From Arabidopsis thaliana (taxonomy: Eukaryota > Streptophyta > Magnoliopsida > Brassicales > Brassicaceae): a stretch of DNA of 64,000 bases. The position numbers and the translations under genes are program-made. The stretch is from positions 18,415,001-18,479,000 of the forward strand of contig NC_003075.7 of assembly GCF_000001735.4 (NCBI RefSeq), in the 5' to 3' direction. Below the pieces are notes generated by a model. The model made no database searches, was not told the origin of the DNA, and saw nothing but the letters and a program-made list of their open reading frames with translations. Positions 1-12,248 of this stretch are shown piece after piece (the stretch's first letter is position 1; every line of letters starts with the position of its first letter).

Positions 1-1938
1 ACCGAGGGATACTGCAGTCACGTCACAACTCACTCATGTTACACAAAATTCTTTGGATATTTAGATAATTGAATTCGAAAGTACACAAACAGAATCAACA
101 TTTTTGTAAATCAAAAGGATTTGAAGAAGCGGTCTTACCGATACATAGCAGTGGGTCTTAATGTGGTCCATCCAGAAACTAGTGACATTTCCGGTTTTAC
201 CCAGGAGCTCCTGAACAGCTTTCAGTGTGAACGGCCTAAGGAAACGGTCAATCCTGAGGGAATTTGTAGGCTCCTTTGGAGATGGAGGAACTGCCAATAA
301 ATATTGAACACATCTATCAAACAAAGCTTTAAGACAATGAATAAGAGATGGAAACATACATAGAGGGGGTGCTGTATTACATACCCACACGTTCCTTGGG
401 TCCATCTTCACTAACCGAAGAGTCAGACCTTGAGAAGTCGCGCTTCAGACCAGTCGACCTTGGTGTTGTAGTGGGTGTAGCACTATTAGTGATCTGTGCT
501 TCAGGAACTTTAATACTATTAGAGTTCCATCGGCGCCTCTTTGCAGGTTCATTGTTTCCAACAGCTTCTTGATCTACATTGAGTTACAAAGAAAGACATT
601 TCAGCATACATAGCTAGAATTTCAAAACAGATGCTTCAAAAGCCAATATATATAAGAAGTAGCCATAAACGACAAAGATGAAACAACTATTAAACACTAC
701 CAGTATATGCCTCAAACACCAACATTACAGATTAAACACAGTAAAAGATTTGATTAATAAAACAAATGAATATGAGAGGAATTACCATTAGCAGGAAGCT
801 TTCTTTTGTCAGAAGCCACCAGTGGGTGACTTTTATTTTCAGGGGATTTCCCTTTCCCCGCATCCATATCAGCACGGCTTTCCTCCTTAGAAAGCATTTC
901 AATTTTTGCACTCTTATCATCAGATGTAATTGACTCGGATTGCTTTGTCTCCGGCTCATCCTCCATAGACTCATCACCAGAACTTCTATCTAAATTCAAC
1001 TTTTCTGAGTCGCCTGCATCGATAATATTATTTTCTTTGATCATATCTGCGTTTGCAGCATTGCTGTCATCCCCACCTCCAACAGATGTCTTCTGCTCAA
1101 GTGGCTCCTCGACATCCATTGGATGCGATTCGCCAACGACTGTTGATGGCTCTTGGAACTTATTAACATTTTGTTCTAATTTGACATTATCAGCAATTTT
1201 GTTATCCTTTAGTTCTATTTTTTCATTATTTGACACAGAATCAGTAGAAATACAATCAGATTTTACCTCAAACCCTGTAACGGGGATGACCTCAGATACC
1301 TGGTTGTACATAGCAGATTTTTCAAGCACTGCCTCTGATGGTTGAGCCTTAGAATCCCCACCATCCAACCCACTAAATGGTTCATTATTCTCAGATTTGT
1401 GCTCACTAGACGCCACTTGCACAACTGCTGCATCACGTGCAACCACTGAACTATCAAGACCAGCTATGTCTCTAACATCATCAACTTTCTCTTTCTCATC
1501 TTCATCACTAGCGAATGGCACAGCGTTAACCTCTGGTTCTGAAAACACCGGGGCTGGTGTAGTCTCAACACCAGCTGAAGCTTCAGTTGTTATCTTGGTC
1601 TGAGTTGGTTCTGGGGTTTTCTCAGCTGTAACAGGAGTTGTCTCAGTGCTAAATGCCGCTTCAACAGGAGTAACAGGAGTGGTTTGATTACGATCACCTA
1701 CAGTAACAGGAAACATCTGAGGCTCTTGATTGGCTTTTTCAGCAGCAGCAACAGTAGCACTATTGATCCTTTCAGACTCTTCTTGCTCAGCACGAAGTGC
1801 TTCATCAAGACGCCTAACCAATTCCTCCTTCAAGCCTCTTGTTGTTAGTCTCCGTCTTTTAAGCTCTTCTTTCAATTCCGTAACCTTCCACTTATCAATT
1901 GGTCGGTTGTCCAAGACTGGAAAAGGCGATGACGACAT
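1..1938 (-). CDS. SAP-domain, acinus-like RNA-processing protein (3' end outside window)
   Basis: Start ATG is at 1938. Coding exons read 1938-786, 573-385, 290-139 and 11-1, each with matching phase and GT/AG borders; the gene runs off the left edge. The N-terminus (about residues 14-50) is a SAP motif with the basic helix KELKRRRLTTRGLKEEL, expected to bind DNA or chromatin. A long acidic low-complexity middle follows. Then comes KRRRWNSN and an RRM-like C-terminal part with PTNSLRIDRFLRPFT and HIKTHCYVSYPSV, which resembles the RNPS1-SAP18-binding (RSB) region of acinus. By family this is a nuclear splicing/exon-junction (ASAP) factor. The 5' leader probably holds an intron with its acceptor before 1961. 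It is divergent from MIC60. I recognise it as the AT4G39680 product. Family assignment is confident; ASAP membership is inferred. Confidence 0.9.
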
Positions 1939-2126
1939 CTTAGCTTATGAGAGAGCTGATTCTGAAAAAATATTGAATATAAAATTAGAGAAACCCATCG
2001 CAGAGGACAAAACCTAAATCAGACAAATTAGCAAAGCAACGCAGCAAATCTATATAATTTAAAACCAAAGCTTAAATCTTTAACAAACCCAATCCAAAAG
2101 AGCTAGAAGTTTAAAGATGACTTACA

Positions 2127-2754
2127 ACAAAATGGCTTGAAACTTCCTCTGATGGGTAAAAGAAGGCAGGAAAAATGTAAAACCCTAAATTCGTAGCATA
2201 AGAAGAATGAAACAATTAGAGAGACAAGACAACAATCAAAACCCAGTACGGAAGATTACAAATTTATCAAATTTCCGACTCAAAATAGATTCTTCAACAC
2301 CAGATTTTACTCTCTTAAGACGAAGAAGAAAAAGAAGAACGCAAACCTTAAAAACGAAATCCAGAAGCAATGGAACGGAGAGAGAGTGACCTTTGGTTGA
2401 AGAATTCTAATCGAGAATGAAAGATAAAGCGGACATTGGGAATTTTTCTATCCCGTCATTACAAAAATTGGGAATTTTGGAAAGAGGAGGCGAATTCTAG
2501 GGTTCTTGTTCGTCGAGTGGTTTTGATATTGGGGAAAAACTCGAGGACCTGAAGTGATAATGGGTCGCATTGTATTGTGAAATGTCTAAATTACCCTTTT
2601 TCTCAAGTAATTTTGTACGGCGTCGTTTCAATGCTTTTGGGGTTTTCAGAGAATACTATTATTTTACTCACCGGAGGCTCCGAGTCTTCTCCGTCCGTCG
2701 TAACATCTTCGCTCTCTCGTTCGGCGTTTGTATCACCAGAGACGCGACGCGATA
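2127..2754. promoter_or_regulatory. Divergent promoter between SAP protein and MIC60
   Basis: The two start codons lie 817 bp apart on opposite strands. A minus-strand 5'UTR intron seems to end at 1962 (TTTTTTCAG on the minus strand). Its donor could be at about 2125 (GTAAG) or about 2346 (AAG before GTTTGC). The shared control DNA is therefore roughly 2400-2750. No clear TATA box is seen, as expected for housekeeping genes. Confidence 0.5.
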
Positions 2755-5700
2755 ATGCTTCGGAAGTATGTTTCCTGAACCCTAAGTTTATTATCTCAAT
2801 CCATCTTGTTGAATTTTGGCTTCTCTTGTTCCATCAATCTCGTTGCGTAGCTTTCGGGTCTGATTTTATTGATTCCTCTAAATTGAGAGCTATTTGTGAC
2901 TTTGATTCTCTTGTGAATCATACCGAATGTGGTTTATGTTGTTGCTCTTTTGCTTAGGTCGGTTCTCGAGCTGTCTTCTCGTTTGTCAATAAAGAGATTC
3001 CCGAGGAATTTGGGAGCTCAGGTGAGTTATGAATTTAGTTGTGATTCTTAGTTAGCGTCTTGTGAGTACTCTCTTGGATTGATTGTGTTATGTTATGCAT
3101 CAGAGGTTTCATTTGAGCTCTTCGAGAAATGCATCTACATCTGGTAAAAATGGTCTCCCTGGAGCTAAACCCGTTGGGAAACCAGATGCCTCAAAAGTTG
3201 ATCCTCCAAAAGTGACTCCTCCTCCTCCTACTAAAGGAAATTCTTCAAAAGTGGTTATAGGAGGTGTTGCAATCGCTGGGGCTTTTCTGGTAGCGTATCA
3301 GACTGGCTATTTGGATCAATATCTGGGGAAAGAACAGCAGAAATTAAGTGAGCGAATTCATTCTGATGCTCTAACTGAAAAGCTGGAGGAGGCTCATCAT
3401 TTGAATGTACCTTCCGGTGTTGAAGATTCTACTGAAAAAGATGGAAAAGTTGAAACGCAACCTCAAGTTACTCATTCTGAAGCTTCCGAGGGAGTGCAGA
3501 GTGACATAGAACTGCAACCCGAGTCTGATCTATCATCTGACCGTTTTACATATATTTCTTCTAACCAAGAGGAGACACCTCAAGAAACTGTCATTGATAG
3601 AGCAGAGATAAACTTGCCTATTTCTGCATCTGAAGATTCAGGAGCTAAGCCGGACATGCCATCAGAAATTATTTCTGAGGCAGAAAGTGTGAAGTTGGAA
3701 GCTGTACCCAAACCTGGGGATAGTCCTATTATTGTTAATGCCCAGTCTAGTTCGGTTCATAGAGAAAGCGAAACGGAATCTGCTTCACCAAAGGATCCTG
3801 CCGCTCTAAAGACACCTGAGGTACTAAAATTTCCTTTGCTGAACTTGAAAAAGAACTACAAGTAATGAAATGAATAGCTTACAGATTTAAAAATCAGAAG
3901 ATGAATGTCTCAGTATTCCTTGTTTCATGAAATTTTTCTTGTCTCGTCCTTTTCCTGCATTGGACCAGAATGCTTGTATTTTGAAAGGGGATACACCTAT
4001 GTAAAGGGATTCTGCTACATTGTTGGAGTTAAAAGCACTCCTTTGTTTTGTGCAAATTCTTATTATATTGGTTGAAATGGGATATTCATATGGACATTAT
4101 GTTAACTGTCCTGAATCAAATTCTGATAGAAACTGATTTTTTAAGAAGGAATGTAGGGAACTAAAATTAGTTGAATTAGATACCTATTACTCTCTAAGGA
4201 AAGCGGGAGGTTCTTATGAAGCTTTAGTTGAATTCAAACCCCTCTTAAATACTTGATTTTTCTATGGCCTATATAAGTTACCTGAGATGATGAATATCTA
4301 ATCAATCACTCTCTTACAGGATGGCATTGAGCGGGAAGTACAATTACCAGGTTCTCTCCTTAAGGAATATAATCTAGAAGGCAGTGATACTGAAAGCACT
4401 GGGTCCTCGTCAATAGGGGAGCAAATAACTAAAGAAACTGAGGTTTAATACTTGATATTCCTGTCTCTGTTCCTTACTTCAGTGCTTTATATTGATTGAT
4501 AATTTGCAGAAAAGTGTTCTTAATCTGGATAGTTTCGTGAATTAGGCCTTTCCTAACTCAACCGAGGGGCTGAAAGATAGTTACATGACTGAGGATGGAA
4601 AGTTGGTACTTGATTTTCTGGCTGCCATTCATGCAGCTGAGAAGCAACAGGCCCATTTAGATGCCCAGGTTTTTGCTGAAGAATTACGAGCCTTGAAGGT
4701 TGGTTAAAAGACAGAATATGTCGTATGAGTATTTATTTCTGTAGTGTCTTTGCTTTATAAGAGGTTTTAACGTATACACTACTGCCAATTGTTTTGATTG
4801 TACTCAGGAGAAGTATGAAAATGAGTTAAGAGACCTTAGGGCACGTGAGCTAATGCGTATAGAGGAGGCAGCAATATTGGATAAGGTGCGTTTATCTTTT
4901 TATCTCTACTTGATTACTCAGTCCAGGACATATGTCCAGTGGCACTGCTCATATGCATCAGATGTTTACTTTGTATTTTACTAATCTATAAGTATGGGCA
5001 ATTTGATGCGAATTTGTAATGGATTCTTGTAAGCATCTATCTATTCTCGGTTTCATGTTCCTGGGTAGACGCATACGACTATAATTGAACTGCCAATGTT
5101 GCTTTATTCAGGAGCTAAAAAGAGAACGAACAAAAGCAGCAGCTGCTATTAAAGCAATCCAGGAGAGAATGGAAGATAAGCTCAAAGCTGAACTTGAACA
5201 AAAGGTCTGTGTACATTTCAGGAAACTGAAGATAAAAAGTGTATTGTGACTTAGGAAATCATAACTCACAATTTGTATTTACTGTAGGAAACTGAAGCGC
5301 AGTTGGCTTTGAGTAAAGCTGAAGAATTGGCAAAAGCTGAGATGATTTCGACAATTGCAAAAGAAAAGGCAGCACAGATTGAAAAAATGGCAGAGGCAGA
5401 TCTTAATGTAAGTAAAAGACGAAATGGTGTACTATCTAATGGTTCCAACCTCATGGTATAGAATATTGCACAGACTGTTTTGAAATCACAATTAGGAAGA
5501 ATGTGTAGGAATCCAGATGTGCGTTAGTTGTTACTGCACTCTGCAGAAAACATTTCATCAGAAGATGTTTTAGTAAAGATGTTGAAAGTGAAACCTCTAT
5601 TCTAATGGAGTCATGAATGTTTTGCATACTTTGAAGTAATCAAACCCACATTATAACTTTCCACTTTACACAAACTTGAGTTACCTATCCCTTTGTAAAT

Positions 5701-6633
5701 AAGCAGAATTCCTGAATGTTTAGCCCTGTCTCTGCATTGTCTTCTACTTTCTGTAGATAAAGGCACTGAGTATGGCATTCTATGCGCGCTCTGAAGAGGC
5801 TCGCCAAAGTCATTCAGTTCACAAGCTTGCATTGGTAAGAATCGAATGCATGCTTTTTTGTCATGGGTTCATGTTAATGTCACGACACTCTGCTTTTCTA
5901 TATCACCTACTAAGTTTGAAATGTATAAAAATTGTGATTTTGTAGGGTGCACTTGCGCTGGATGATACACTCTCGAAAGGACTGCCAGTCCAAAAAGAAA
6001 TCGATACGCTTCAGACTTATCTTGAAGGGACTCATAAAGATTCAATCCTAGGCCTGGTATTATCATCTCTTCCAGAAGAAGCACGATCCAATGGAACCGA
6101 CACAGTGCTGCAATTGAATCAGAAGGTGATCCCACTCACAATCAATGTTTTTGGATATAAAAATTGTTCCAACTTTTCTCTTACTCTCCTCTCGTTATGT
6201 TGCCAGTTTGATACCTTGAAAGGAACACTTAGACATTTCAGTCTCATTCCACCTGGTGGCGGAGGCATCTTAGCACATTCCCTAGCACATGTAGCATCTT
6301 CGCTAAAGGTGTGCTAATTACAAAACCAAAATTCGGCGCTCAAAAACTCTGAAGTCTAACTGTCATTCTTGGGCTTCTTTGTTTTAATAACTTAAACAGT
6401 TTAAAGAAGTGGATCAAGCTAATGGAGGCATCGAATCTGTAATTAAAAAGGTGGATAATTACTTGGCGGAAGGAAAACTAGCAGAAGCAGCAGCAACACT
6501 AGAAGAAGGTGTTAAAGGAAGTAAAGCAGAGGAAATAGTGAGTGATTGGGTGCGACGTGCAAGAAACAGAGCCATTACAGAACAAGCTCTTACGCTTCTC
6601 CAATCTTATGCAACTTGTGTTAGCCTCACTTGA
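2755..6633 (+). CDS. MIC60: MICOS complex subunit MIC60 (mitofilin)
   Basis: Twelve coding exons assemble in frame: 2755-2765, 2958-3021, 3104-3820, 4320-4442, 4546-4698, 4808-4885, 5112-5204, 5288-5407, 5757-5834, 5946-6125, 6207-6308 and 6400-6633. They give 650 residues. The first exon codes only about four residues. An Arg/Ser-rich mitochondrial presequence is followed by one membrane helix at about residues 74-95 (SKVVIGGVAIAGAFLVAYQ). A Glu-rich linker and a long Glu/Lys/Ala coiled coil (about 330-480) come next, then the mitofilin C-terminal domain ending in WVRRARNRAITEQAL. By family it sits in the inner mitochondrial membrane, builds crista junctions and contacts outer-membrane lipid-transfer partners. 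I recognise it as AT4G39690. Long introns flank exons 3/4 and 8/9. Confidence 0.95.
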
Positions 6634-7784
6634 ATCCCTTCCAGATCTTCCATTGAGGTACATTGCTTCTTCTTTTTTTTTAATTCGATACTGAGATTCC
6701 TGGAGTTAACAATTATTTTGCGGGAAGTAGTACCAACTCTTTTTCTGGTGAAGAGGAAGAATTACGATTCTCTATTCCAATGTTTATGTTTGAATCACAG
6801 CTGTTCATGTTATCTGAATTAGAATGTTACCAGAAAGTTTGATACAAAAATAAGATCGAATCTCACGAATTTATGATATTTGTCTGGAATGGGATCAGGA
6901 GATGTTGATTTGGTGATGAATGTTGTTGCTGTACTGATGTGGCATCATGTGGTATATCACTGGGCTTATAATATATCATCCCTCTGTAGCATTTCATATT
7001 TTAAAACTGTCATAAAAAGCCCATGAGCTTACTTCTAAGCCGAATACTATTGAACACCTCTTAACCAGATAGGTGTGATGTGCATACTAGTGCCCTGGAA
7101 TCTAACATTGTTCATTGCTTGCAAAGAGTGTACAAGCAACATTAGCTAGTGTTGCGGGCCAAACTTCATCATCTACACGAGCGCGAGAATACTACTCCCT
7201 GAAGTAGTTACTACTCTCGTTTGCCTTAAATGAGAAGAAATATTACAATCTTAACTGGTTCCTATTTGAAACGGTTTTTGGAAGGAAATGCAAATTAGTT
7301 TCTAAGGATAAAGAAATCAGAAAAGATGATGAATTTTAAAATCGACACCGCATTCACTTTCGGTGAGTTCTCTTTAGCAACTTTTGTTGTGATCCTAAAT
7401 CCAAATTAAGAATCTAAGAAAGATAACACACTAAACCCAACAAAACAAAGGTCATGCATGTATCTTTTTTTTATCCATTTAAAGACAGATATATAATTGA
7501 TACCTTGTCCTGTCCACATTAGAAAGTTTTCAACTCTTTGATGTATAAAGTTTGATCTCTGGTCGTTAAAAAGAAAAACCTTATACTTTGATAATCGGAT
7601 AAACTCGTATAGAATCATGCCAATGATGCCATATAAAATACAATTAGGAGTTAGGAAATACATTTAAATAAATATCTAACGGCTGCCGGAAACTTCTTAT
7701 CGACAGTCTTTAAATAGAGTGCATAAACTTGTTATTATATGTACCGAACGTTGAAGGTTTGCTCGACAACTCCAAAACATTATA

Positions 7785-7960
7785 AAATTTTGTCAGCTAA
7801 CTTACCACTAATTATTTCGATCGAGTGAGGAGTCACCTTCATATTCTTATCTATATTTTTATATATATAACAGAAAATTTATAAATTCTTGTCAACTAAC
7901 TTGCCACTAATTATTCGAGTGGAGTCCCCTTCATATATTCATAGATACATATAACTACAA
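7785..7960. repeat. Diverged tandem duplication, period about 99 bp
   Basis: GTCAGCTAACTTACCAC at 7792 recurs as GTCAACTAACTTGCCAC at 7891. Both are followed by CTAATTATT, a GAGTG-type block and CCTTCATAT. Two imperfect units of about 70 bp lie 99 bp apart, and a fragment (GTCAGCTAAC) recurs near 7970. Confidence 0.6.
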
Positions 7961-8320
7961 TTTATTATGTCAGCTAACCGTTGGTATTAGTATGAGTTAC
8001 CAAAAAGGCAAAGATTCGAATTTATGACAAGTTCTGTTTATTGATAGACGAAAGAAACAAAATTGTCCCTATATTCAAGATAAAAAGAACGACTTTAATT
8101 ACATGTACGTATTTGTATTTGCTGGACGATAATAAACATACAAATTCAATTTTGAGGAGTTGAAAATATTCCCTAGCTTCATTCCAGATAATTATATGAG
8201 TTTTTGTATATCTACTATTGAATTATTACGTAAAATTATGAATACGTGAAGAGAATGTAATACATACTATGAAACAGCTAGCTAAGTTGAGAGGGGAGGT
8301 GGCACAACTCCTCCAATAAG

Positions 8321-8418
8321 GAGACAGCCTCACACGCGTATTCCAATCGGCGCCGTCATATTGCCACGTATACAATTGAACGCTCGAGATCTCTTCCCCA
8401 TACGTGTGAAGCTGTCTC
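8321..8418. repeat. Imperfect inverted repeat (18-20 bp arms, 60 nt loop)
   Basis: Left arm 8321-8340 reads GAGACAGCCTCACACGCGTA. The right arm 8401-8418, reverse-complemented, reads GAGACAGCTTCACACGTA. The arms differ by one mismatch and a 2-nt bulge. A transcript of either strand could fold into a hairpin; it could also be two inverted copies of a regulatory element. Confidence 0.65.
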
Positions 8419-9083
8419 GTAGTGAGTAAATATTAACTTTATAAATCTCCACGATGGTTCTTGCTATTTTTATATATCACCTTTAAATTTTGCTAAATTT
8501 GATCATTGATCCTAATTAATTTAATAATGAACCGACTATTAATTATGCTTTAGATAAATTAGTATGAATTCGTTAATAAATGCATGGCTCTCTCACCTTC
8601 TTTCTGTCTTCCTTGTGAAGAACAACAAGATTTAAATAAAAATACCTAAAGTTATTATTCCATGATTTAGTTGTATTCACATCACATGGATTCCCTTTTC
8701 CCTACAAAGCTTACCTTCGTATATATGCTAAGTTAAAATAGTAACATATATACATTTGTTCAACAATTGGATACAAATATGAACCAAAAAAACAATTGGT
8801 TACAAAAATACTTTAAATGATTGAATTTAGTATGGTTTTAAAGCGTATATATCCCTTTAGTTCCACTTTTCCCATCAAATATCTTCTTAACTAAACCACA
8901 AGGTCTTTGGCAATTGGCATATATATTGCTTACGGTCTAAGTTCTTAAAGACATCTTTTTCTATTTTTTATAAAGTTGGCCAAATTTGTGTCAATTATAA
9001 ACACAACAACATACTTTTTCTTTCGTACCAATACAATTATATACACAAAAGTAATTCTTTATTAAAATATCAAATTAAGGCCT

Positions 9084-9091
9084 TTATAAGT
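9084..9091 (+). promoter_or_regulatory. TATA box of HIPP23
   Basis: TTTATAAG at about 9084 puts transcription start near 9115, giving a leader of about 150 nt before the ATG at 9265. That leader has no upstream ATG. Confidence 0.55.
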
Positions 9092-9264
9092 CGAGGCAAC
9101 CAAGCTAACAACTCATTGCAAACTGAAACCAAAACAAATATCTATACAAACACATAACACATATTGAGAGCCAGAGTGAAAAGAATTATACCCATTACTA
9201 ATCGCCTTTATCTGTGAATTTTCTTGATAAAAAGAAGACACAAGTCAAAGATAAAATCAACAAG

Positions 9265-9906
9265 ATGGGAGTTGGGGGAACGTTGGAGTATATATCAGAG
9301 CTAATAGGGAATGGAGGAAGCCATAGTTATGGAAAAAGGAAGAAGAAGAAGCAGTTTCAAACAGTAGAGCTCAAAGTTAGGATGGATTGTGATGGTTGTG
9401 TCCTCAAAATCAAAAACTCTCTTTCTTCTCTAAAAGGTAACTAGCTTCTTCTTTTATAATCAAAATTCTCGTCCGAATTTGTGTTACTGTCCCTTATGAG
9501 ATGTGTTTGCTTACTCCTATCTAAAACTTATATAAATACATGCATCAATCATCATGCATGCATATATATAACATGAAAAATCTTCCTTCATATATTTTCA
9601 GGAGTGAAAACGGTGGAGATAAACAAGAAGCAACAGAAGGTGACAGTGAGTGGTTATGCGGATGCGAGCAAGGTGCTGAAGAAGGCTAAAGCGACGGGGA
9701 AGAAAGCCGAGATATGGCCGTACGTACCGTACAACTTGGTGGCTCAGCCGTACATAGCTCAGGCTTATGATAAGAAAGCACCGCCTGGTTACGTCAGAAA
9801 AGTTGACCCAAACGTCACCACCGGGACGATGGCTGTTTACTACGATGACCCTTCTTATACTTCTTTGTTTAGTGATGATAATCCTAATGCTTGCTCTATT
9901 ATGTAG
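9265..9906 (+). CDS. HIPP23: Heavy-metal-associated isoprenylated plant protein (HIPP23)
   Basis: Two exons, 9265-9436 and 9602-9906, give 158 residues. Translation starts at the ATG of MGVGGTLEY; upstream in-frame codons only offer GTG. A basic stretch (KRKKKK, about 24-29) precedes one ferredoxin-like HMA domain (about 31-98) with the metal site MDCDGC (Cys42, Cys45). The C-terminus is CSIM, a CaaX box predicted to be prenylated. By family these proteins bind soft metals such as Cd, Cu or Zn and attach to membranes by the lipid. The phase-1 intron splits the HMA domain, as is common in the family. It carries RY-like CATGCATG sequence near its 3' end. I recognise it as AT4G39700. Confidence 0.95.
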
Positions 9907-10518
9907 TTTTTTTTTATTTATTAGATAATTTATAAAGGAATTTATATAATATATGCCGGTAATATATGCATAAATGTGGGTTATAAATTTTGGTGTTTGT
10001 TCTCTTTTAGTTCATGGTTTTGTCTTCTTTTGCATGTGCTCTTTGTTGGTGTTACAAGTGAATGTTTTATTAATATTAATATAGATCTAGTATTATATTA
10101 GCTTAATCAATTGGATATCGTAAGTAATCATTGTTTACTATCATTGGAAGATATAAGTGGAAACTAGTTAATTTTTTCTATGCTAGTTTCAAACTTACAA
10201 AACAATAACAAAGACGTTTGTTTTTGGTTAAGGTGTTTCATGGTCTTTTAATTTGAGTTTAGTTTTTTGGGACCCCAATATTCTAACTCTTTTCACCCAC
10301 TCTCTTTCTCTTTTACATACATTATTAAAAGAAAAATCCAAAAATGGATAGTAAAGATCGATCACATAAAGCTTAAAAAAACTGTGTATCATAACATACA
10401 CGGGTCATGTAATCTTTCTATACATACAACTACCCCCACCATACTATATTTTAAAGGACTTATTCAACAATTTTTACTGATATGATTCTTGCTCTTCAGT
10501 CTTCAGGTGTAAACAAAG

Positions 10519-11717
10519 TAAGAGCATCCTCAACAATAAGCTCTTATTAAAAACCTCTTAACAACAATAACAATGATTATTTTATTATAATATTATTATA
10601 TAAATAAATTTTAAGTTTAAGAAAAAAATGAACCAATGTATAAGTGACATGTGGCTTAGGTGGTTTACTTGATTATTAAAAACCTCTCTTCATTCTCTTA
10701 TCTAAGAGCTCCTCTTCATTTTTTCTCTTCTTCTTTCCATGTTTTTATTTTTATATTACTAGATGAATTCCCACGCTACGCGTGGGTTTGTTTTAAAAAT
10801 TCTTTAGATAAAAATATGTTAATTATTTTTGTCGCTAATTTATGTTTACTTTTTGTTTGTTATTTTATACTTAGTAAAATTAGACTCATCTTATGTACTT
10901 ACATTTTTATTGTTAGATTCATTTTTGACTCTAAATATCAATTTTTATATATTTTCATGTATAATCTGATTATTTTTATATCCAAAATTCTAAAATTTGT
11001 TCATTATCATGAATACACACAATAAGAATATAAGATATTTTGATTTCAAGAGTTTTCGTATGAAAAAAAAGAAGCAAAAATTAAAGAGTTATTTTAGTAA
11101 CACTTTTTAGATTTTATACTATTGCATATAGCCGTATAAGACAAATGGATTTGTTTTGAATTTTGTGGTATGTTTAACGTCTCAAAAGTCTATTACTTAA
11201 AAATATTGAATGTCAATGTTACGAACTTACCTAAAGATACAAAAATAAAAATACAGAATTTCATATGATAAGATATGAACCATAACGTAATAATAATTAA
11301 AAAATCAAGGTAAAATAACTACACTAATATTAGGTAGCAAACAAATAAACTACAACATAAACAACTATTTAGTCATTATAGAGTGATGACCATTGACCAT
11401 TAAAATTTTTAAAAATAAAAAATAATAAAAGTAAAATAAAAGTAGTAATTGATTTATTTAAATAAGTAATTTTATTTATATTTATATTTTGAAAAAATCA
11501 TTTAAGAAATGAATTAATGGAGGATTTAACACAATATGAGATTTTTTATTTTCTCTCAATTAATTTTGCTAATTTTAATTTAATCAATATTAAATGACAC
11601 ATGATATTTTCTTATGTGATGATGTGTCACCCATATGGAGAGAGTTGGCCAACTTTCATATATATGATTTCTTTAAAAACCTCATTTATCTTAGAACCCT
11701 CCATTGAGGATGGCCTA
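10519..11717. mobile_element. MITE-like element, decayed, with imperfect terminal inverted repeats
   Basis: The left end (about 10521) reads AGAGCATCCTCAACAATAAG. The right end (about 11716), reverse-complemented, reads AGGCCATCCTCAATGGAGGG. Both are followed by an AAAACCTC block (10550 and 11673 areas). Ends of the GAGCATCYYCAAtg type are common in small Brassicaceae DNA transposons. No transposase is visible. Superfamily is not settled, and the target-site duplication is ambiguous (possibly TAA/GTA). Confidence 0.5.
10752..10850 (+). mobile_element. Helitron-like 5' end remnant inside the MITE-like element
   Basis: ATTACTAGATGAATTCCCAC then GCTACGCGTGGG forms the stem CCCACGC/GCGTGGG. It sits in the layout typical of non-autonomous Arabidopsis Helitron ends (TATTACTAGAT...CCCGCGCTACGCGGG). 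No 3' CTRR hairpin end was found, so its right border is unknown. Confidence 0.45.
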
Positions 11718-12248
11718 ACATCAGCCTTTAAGAACCTCCGGTACGCTGTAAATTAGCTCATGCACTGTGTTTTTCCTGGAAAATCGAAAAATGAAGATTT
11801 GTCTTATGTATTTTCAACATGCTCAAGTAGGCAAGAACCAAAGTTTTACACTTTTTTTGGCCTTAAGATTCATGAGTTGTTGTGAGGGGACCAATTACAG
11901 AGATATGACACCGATGAAAAACCACATCACACAACTTTATTCTAGACTCTGTACATCTTTGTGACACAAGCTGCATCACTTACCAAGACTGAATCTAACC
12001 TAACACGCGCTTATACATTTATGCAAGTATATGATTTTCCAAGGTCATAACTTAACAAAAAGACAGATCTGCACAGAGAAGATGTGTCTTGTTCTTTAAT
12101 AGGAGGTTAGACATTGGATTCAGTTGGAAATCATCAATGTTTTAGGTTACAGAAATTATAATCTGAAGCTTGTCAAAAGTAATCACCTGGTGATATACAT
12201 CACATACATAGTTGTTTGTTCCTTTACCAAACGGGATTGGAGTTGGCT

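Larger units (their letters stand above)
6634..9083. other. Gene-poor interval between MIC60 and HIPP23
   Basis: AT-rich spacer holding the MIC60 3' region and the distal HIPP23 promoter. No credible ORF was found. Two structured pieces stand out: a diverged tandem repeat at about 7.8-7.95 kb and an imperfect palindrome at 8.32-8.42 kb, both listed separately. Confidence 0.6.
9907..12248. other. Intergenic interval with transposon debris
   Basis: Very AT-rich. The centre (10.52-11.72 kb) looks like a decayed DNA transposon with a second element inside it. The open frames here are short, low-complexity and match nothing I know. 11.72-12.25 kb holds the 3' flank of FKBP16-2, on the other strand. 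Confidence 0.55.

Noticed and set aside
61-411. 116-codon minus-strand frame covering the third exon of the SAP gene
   Set aside because: It reads through the introns on both sides; only 139-290 is exon.
1037-1345. Plus-strand frame antisense to the SAP gene
   Set aside because: Shadow of the acidic repeat-rich coding sequence; no family features.
9214-9264. Longer N-terminus for HIPP23
   Set aside because: It would start with GTG; the ATG at 9265 gives the standard protein.
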